A stretch of DNA of 64,000 nt from Siphonodentalium dalli (taxonomy: Eukaryota > Mollusca > Scaphopoda > Gadilida > Siphonodentaliidae). This document shows, piece by piece, positions 61,445 to 64,000 of the stretch (positions within the stretch are counted from its first letter, which is position 1; every line of letters starts with the position of its first letter). The notes below the pieces were generated by a model that worked only from the letters and a program-made list of their open reading frames with translations, searched no databases and was not told the origin of the DNA. The position numbers and the translations under genes are program-made. The stretch lies in assembly GCA_032622095.1 (NCBI GenBank), contig CP136061.1, forward strand, positions 86,838,324 to 86,902,323, in the 5' to 3' direction.

Positions 61445-62510
61445 GCAGAATAACGTTACAGCCATCCACAGACACATTTCACGCTTAGAATATTTGGGTG
61501 GTTATGTTGTAAAATGGGTCAACACGATGTACATACACATATAGTTGTTATTGTATCGGGGGGGGGTGTGGGTGAGTTGGTGGGGGGGGGGTGTGCTCAG
61601 AGAGAAGCAGATGACAATTTAAAAATCAATTGTTTCGGTACTTTTCAACAATCGTACTGCCTGTGGGACGATTTCCGGCTCGTGTGGTATAGCATAGGCG
61701 TCAATGACACATTTTGGGACATCGTAATATCTCACTGACAATTCTATCTGATTGAGCTCAACGAAAAACCCCTAAATACCAAATTTCAGTTCGATATCTT
61801 GAAACATGTAAGAGAAATCCATCGACATTGTTTTCTATTGTAAATTCTCTTTGCAATTTGGCGAACCCTTTGAGGAACAGAGTTTGGTTGACGTATGTTC
61901 ACGTTGTCTACATCAGAGTTCCTCGGTCGTTTGGCGTCAAACCAAGTGTACGATGGATCAAGGCATGCCCGACTTGATAGGAATAGCCCTTTATGTGATC
62001 AAAATCTGTTTCCAATTATCAGATCTGGACGGTGTATTCGTTGACCTCTTTAGAGAGTTTGAACTCTAAGTAACGCCCACAAAGTACATCAATTTCCACC
62101 ACGTATATTCAATTGGCTGTATATCATAGACGACTCAACGTGTGGAGCTGCGCGATACGTCGTTTGGACGGATACATCATCGACTACTCCATGATGTACA
62201 AGTTGAATATATACTCATAACGATAATTCAACTATTAAAGGGCACATGTCAACAAAGTGGCTCAATTTTGTTTGGTTTCCATTAATCATGATATTCGAAT
62301 TAAACACAAGTTTTGGAGAAAGAGCGAATTTGACAATGACGTCGCCCTGATTCAACCCAAAAACGTCATTGGCACATGCCGTAATGAACGGCCTTGATTG
62401 ACCTTGATCTTGCCCTATAATTTTGCCAACTGTCATTTTTGTGGTCACCAATATCTGTGCTACATACTCACATAAAATTCATCGGCATGTGACATATTTA
62501 ATTTTTTCAG
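61445..62510. other. Non-coding stretch, no firm gene
   Basis: G-runs at 61559-61567 and 61582-61591. A frame at 61851-62069 contains EEQSLVDVCSR, faintly like cysteine-protease sequence, but lacks the rest and was not accepted. TTAAAGGGCAC at 62236 resembles a Kolobok-type terminus without a partner. Confidence 0.35.
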
Positions 62511-62573
62511 AATTTTATGGACGAATTTGTTCACTTAAGGGAGAATCACCCCGATATGCCTGTATATATATCG
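62511..62573 (+). CDS. Candidate internal exon of an alpha/beta-hydrolase (monoacylglycerol-lipase type)
   Basis: A TTTAATTTTTTCAG acceptor (ending 62510) precedes a 63-base open stretch that ends before GTATGA, a usable donor. The 21 residues (EFVHLRENHPDMPVYIS near the end) resemble the segment just before the GHSMGG nucleophile elbow of monoacylglycerol-lipase-like hydrolases, where a helix is followed by (Y/H)P-x-(L/M)PV(F/Y). The nucleophile exon itself was not found within the remaining 1.4 kb. Such short matches can be chance. Confidence 0.25.
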
Positions 62574-63157
62574 GTATGAACGTTGGTCCGAATGTGGCAG
62601 TGCTTAAGTGCAGCGACAAATAACATTTGATATTATACATCAATATATGAAATTCCATGATATAATTGGCGATAAAAACATGTGTATCATTACTGCAGTT
62701 GCGATACAAGGAACTCATGACGTCATTGACTGGTTCCAACTCACGAATGAACTGACGTCACATCAATCGCGTGAAAAATCGACATTCCGACGTATATTCT
62801 TGCGTACTATAACAAATAGTCCCTAGGTTTTAACATAAGTTGATTGCCTACCATCATGGATATTATGGTATAACATATCACAAAGTAACTAATATGTATT
62901 TGTTGAGTATTTATTATACATTATATAAAACACGCAGGAGATTTTGTCCATTCAATTGAATTTCAGTTAGGCATATTCCCAACAAATTGCAGGTTGTGAG
63001 AATTTAGCAAAGCGAGCTGATCGCGTGACACCGATACCTTTGCAGGTTGGGAGAATTTACTCGAGAAAACTAATCATCGGACACAAATTCAACAATTTTG
63101 GCATTTAAGAAAATGTAATTTGTGTGGTGGATTCTGTCACGCCAATGGTAGATAAAC
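62574..63157. other. Non-coding stretch, no gene seen
   Basis: GCAGGTTG(T/G)GAGAATTTA occurs twice (62990 and 63042). No gene is supported. Confidence 0.35.
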
Positions 63158-63323
63158 GTGTTATATACAAAATGTGTTTGTAATGATTCATGTATCGCGA
63201 CTCGGCTAGTTTTCGTGACCACATAGCGACTCGACGACCAAGGTCGCCTCGTCGCTATATGGCCACGATAACTAGCCTCGTCGCGATACATGAATCGATA
63301 CAAGCACATTGTGTATATAACAC
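63158..63323. repeat. Hairpin element, about 75-bp arms
   Basis: GTGTTATATACAAAATGTG (63158) is mirrored by CATTGTGTATATAACAC (to 63323). The arms continue through TGATTCATGTATCGCGAC, GGCTAGTTTTCGTG and ATAGCGACTCGACGACC to the centre at AAGGTCGCC. Length is 166 bp, a nearly complete foldback. The centre (CGACGACCAAGGTCGCCTCG) resembles the hairpin centres of family B (GTCGACCATAGGTCGCCTCG). Confidence 0.75.
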
Positions 63324-63467
63324 ATATATATTATCAAAGACCGATATCTAAACCATTACATATATATGTACATTATATAGAAAGCAAGTCGCGCCCAAAA
63401 CGGTCTATAATAGTAATGAAGAATTCGCGTTGTTACCATGCGTGCGTTAGACCTAAATAGACATATA

Positions 63468-64000
63468 AGTCGGGGGGATTTTCCGGGCACGTATGCCGGG
63501 GTGGGTGGGTGGTCCATGGGACCAACAATTATTTTTTTTTCCTGCAAATCTTTTGACTGTTTTTTTGCAATGAGTTTGGCTTAAAATACATTAGAATAAG
63601 AGAAATAATGTAATTATAACTGCTAAACTGACTGCAGGCAGTTATCGTGTTGTATTTTGTTGTAAATTTTGAAATCGATGATGGCCGCTTGCAGCCATGT
63701 TTTTTTGGCCGAATGACCCCAAACCCCAAAATGACTCGTTCCTATTTACATGTCAATGTTAACATCCATGACAAATAGTATGCACAGAAATTCATATACA
63801 GCTGTTTACAGTGAATTTCCCCTGCAAATCTCTGTTTTAGTGTTAAAAGGGGGGGGTGGGTGTCAAAAAATGGTCGGAAAAAAACTGCCGAAAACGTAAA
63901 AAATATTGGACGCGGGGGTGGGTGGGTCCAAACAAGGGTCGAAAGTTAAAAATCAGCATACGTGCCTGAAAATTTCCGACCCCCCCCCCCCCCCCCCCCT
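63468..64000. repeat. Inverted-repeat element running off the window end
   Basis: The left end, GTCGGGGGGATTTTCCGGGCACGTATGCCGG (from about 63468), is mirrored near the window end by GCATACGTGCCTGAAAATTTCCGACCCCCC. GGGTGGGTGGGT patches lie inside each arm (63499-63512, 63915-63929). The window ends in a C-run, so the right boundary is unknown. Confidence 0.5.

Noticed and set aside
61851-62069. Papain-like protease fragment suggested by EEQSLVDVCSR
   Set aside because: The catalytic Cys, His and Asn contexts are absent on either side, and one short resemblance is not enough.

Overview
This window is nuclear DNA from an animal, most likely a marine invertebrate. A lophotrochozoan is my best guess, but the sequence does not settle the phylum. 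The support is AT-rich intergenic DNA packed with transposon remnants, spliced-gene signals, tandem C2H2 zinc-finger genes, LINE fragments with (ATTCT)n or (ATT)n tails, many miniature inverted-repeat elements and an interstitial CCCTAA tract. No bacterial-style operons, rRNA genes or CRISPR arrays are visible.

Layout. 1-17 kb is repeats: LINE fragments, a SINE-like stretch, foldback elements, and a 90-bp minisatellite interrupted by a LINE and flanked by a TTAA element. 17.2-23.0 kb is one uninterrupted 1938-codon ORF. It encodes an unrecognised protein made of three diverged copies of a ~370-residue zinc-binding unit, followed by an acidic tail with repeated SUMO-type motifs. 24.6-25.4 kb is a decayed zinc-finger pseudogene. 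25.7-28.6 kb is a cluster of TTAA elements. 28.8-36.1 kb is a young LTR element: two 314-bp LTRs that differ at one base, a tRNA-Ser primer region, a polypurine tract, and two overlapping ORFs with no recognisable reverse transcriptase. A ten-finger C2H2 gene begins 62 bp beyond the right LTR (36.2-37.5 kb). 37.6-47 kb holds more TTAA elements, a tandem duplication and a diverged ~480-bp satellite. 48.2-49.4 kb is a 14-finger C2H2 gene on the minus strand, broken by an early TGA. 49.5-57.3 kb holds minisatellites, a telomere-like tract and GC-rich palindromes. 57.4-57.7 kb carries a likely first exon of a CAP-superfamily secreted protein. The rest is mostly hairpins and repeats, with one candidate alpha/beta-hydrolase exon near 62.5 kb.

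The best candidates for something undescribed are: (i) the LTR element, whose primer-site region contains a copy of the 3' half of a mature, CCA-bearing tRNA-Ser and whose only long sense ORFs match no family I know; (ii) the three-unit zinc protein; and (iii) the TTAA elements, for which nested and empty sites in this window show the target duplication directly. Two TTAA element types are present: TTAAAGG-ended (Kolobok/T2-like) and TTAACCCTTT-ended (piggyBac-like). No transposase for either was seen.
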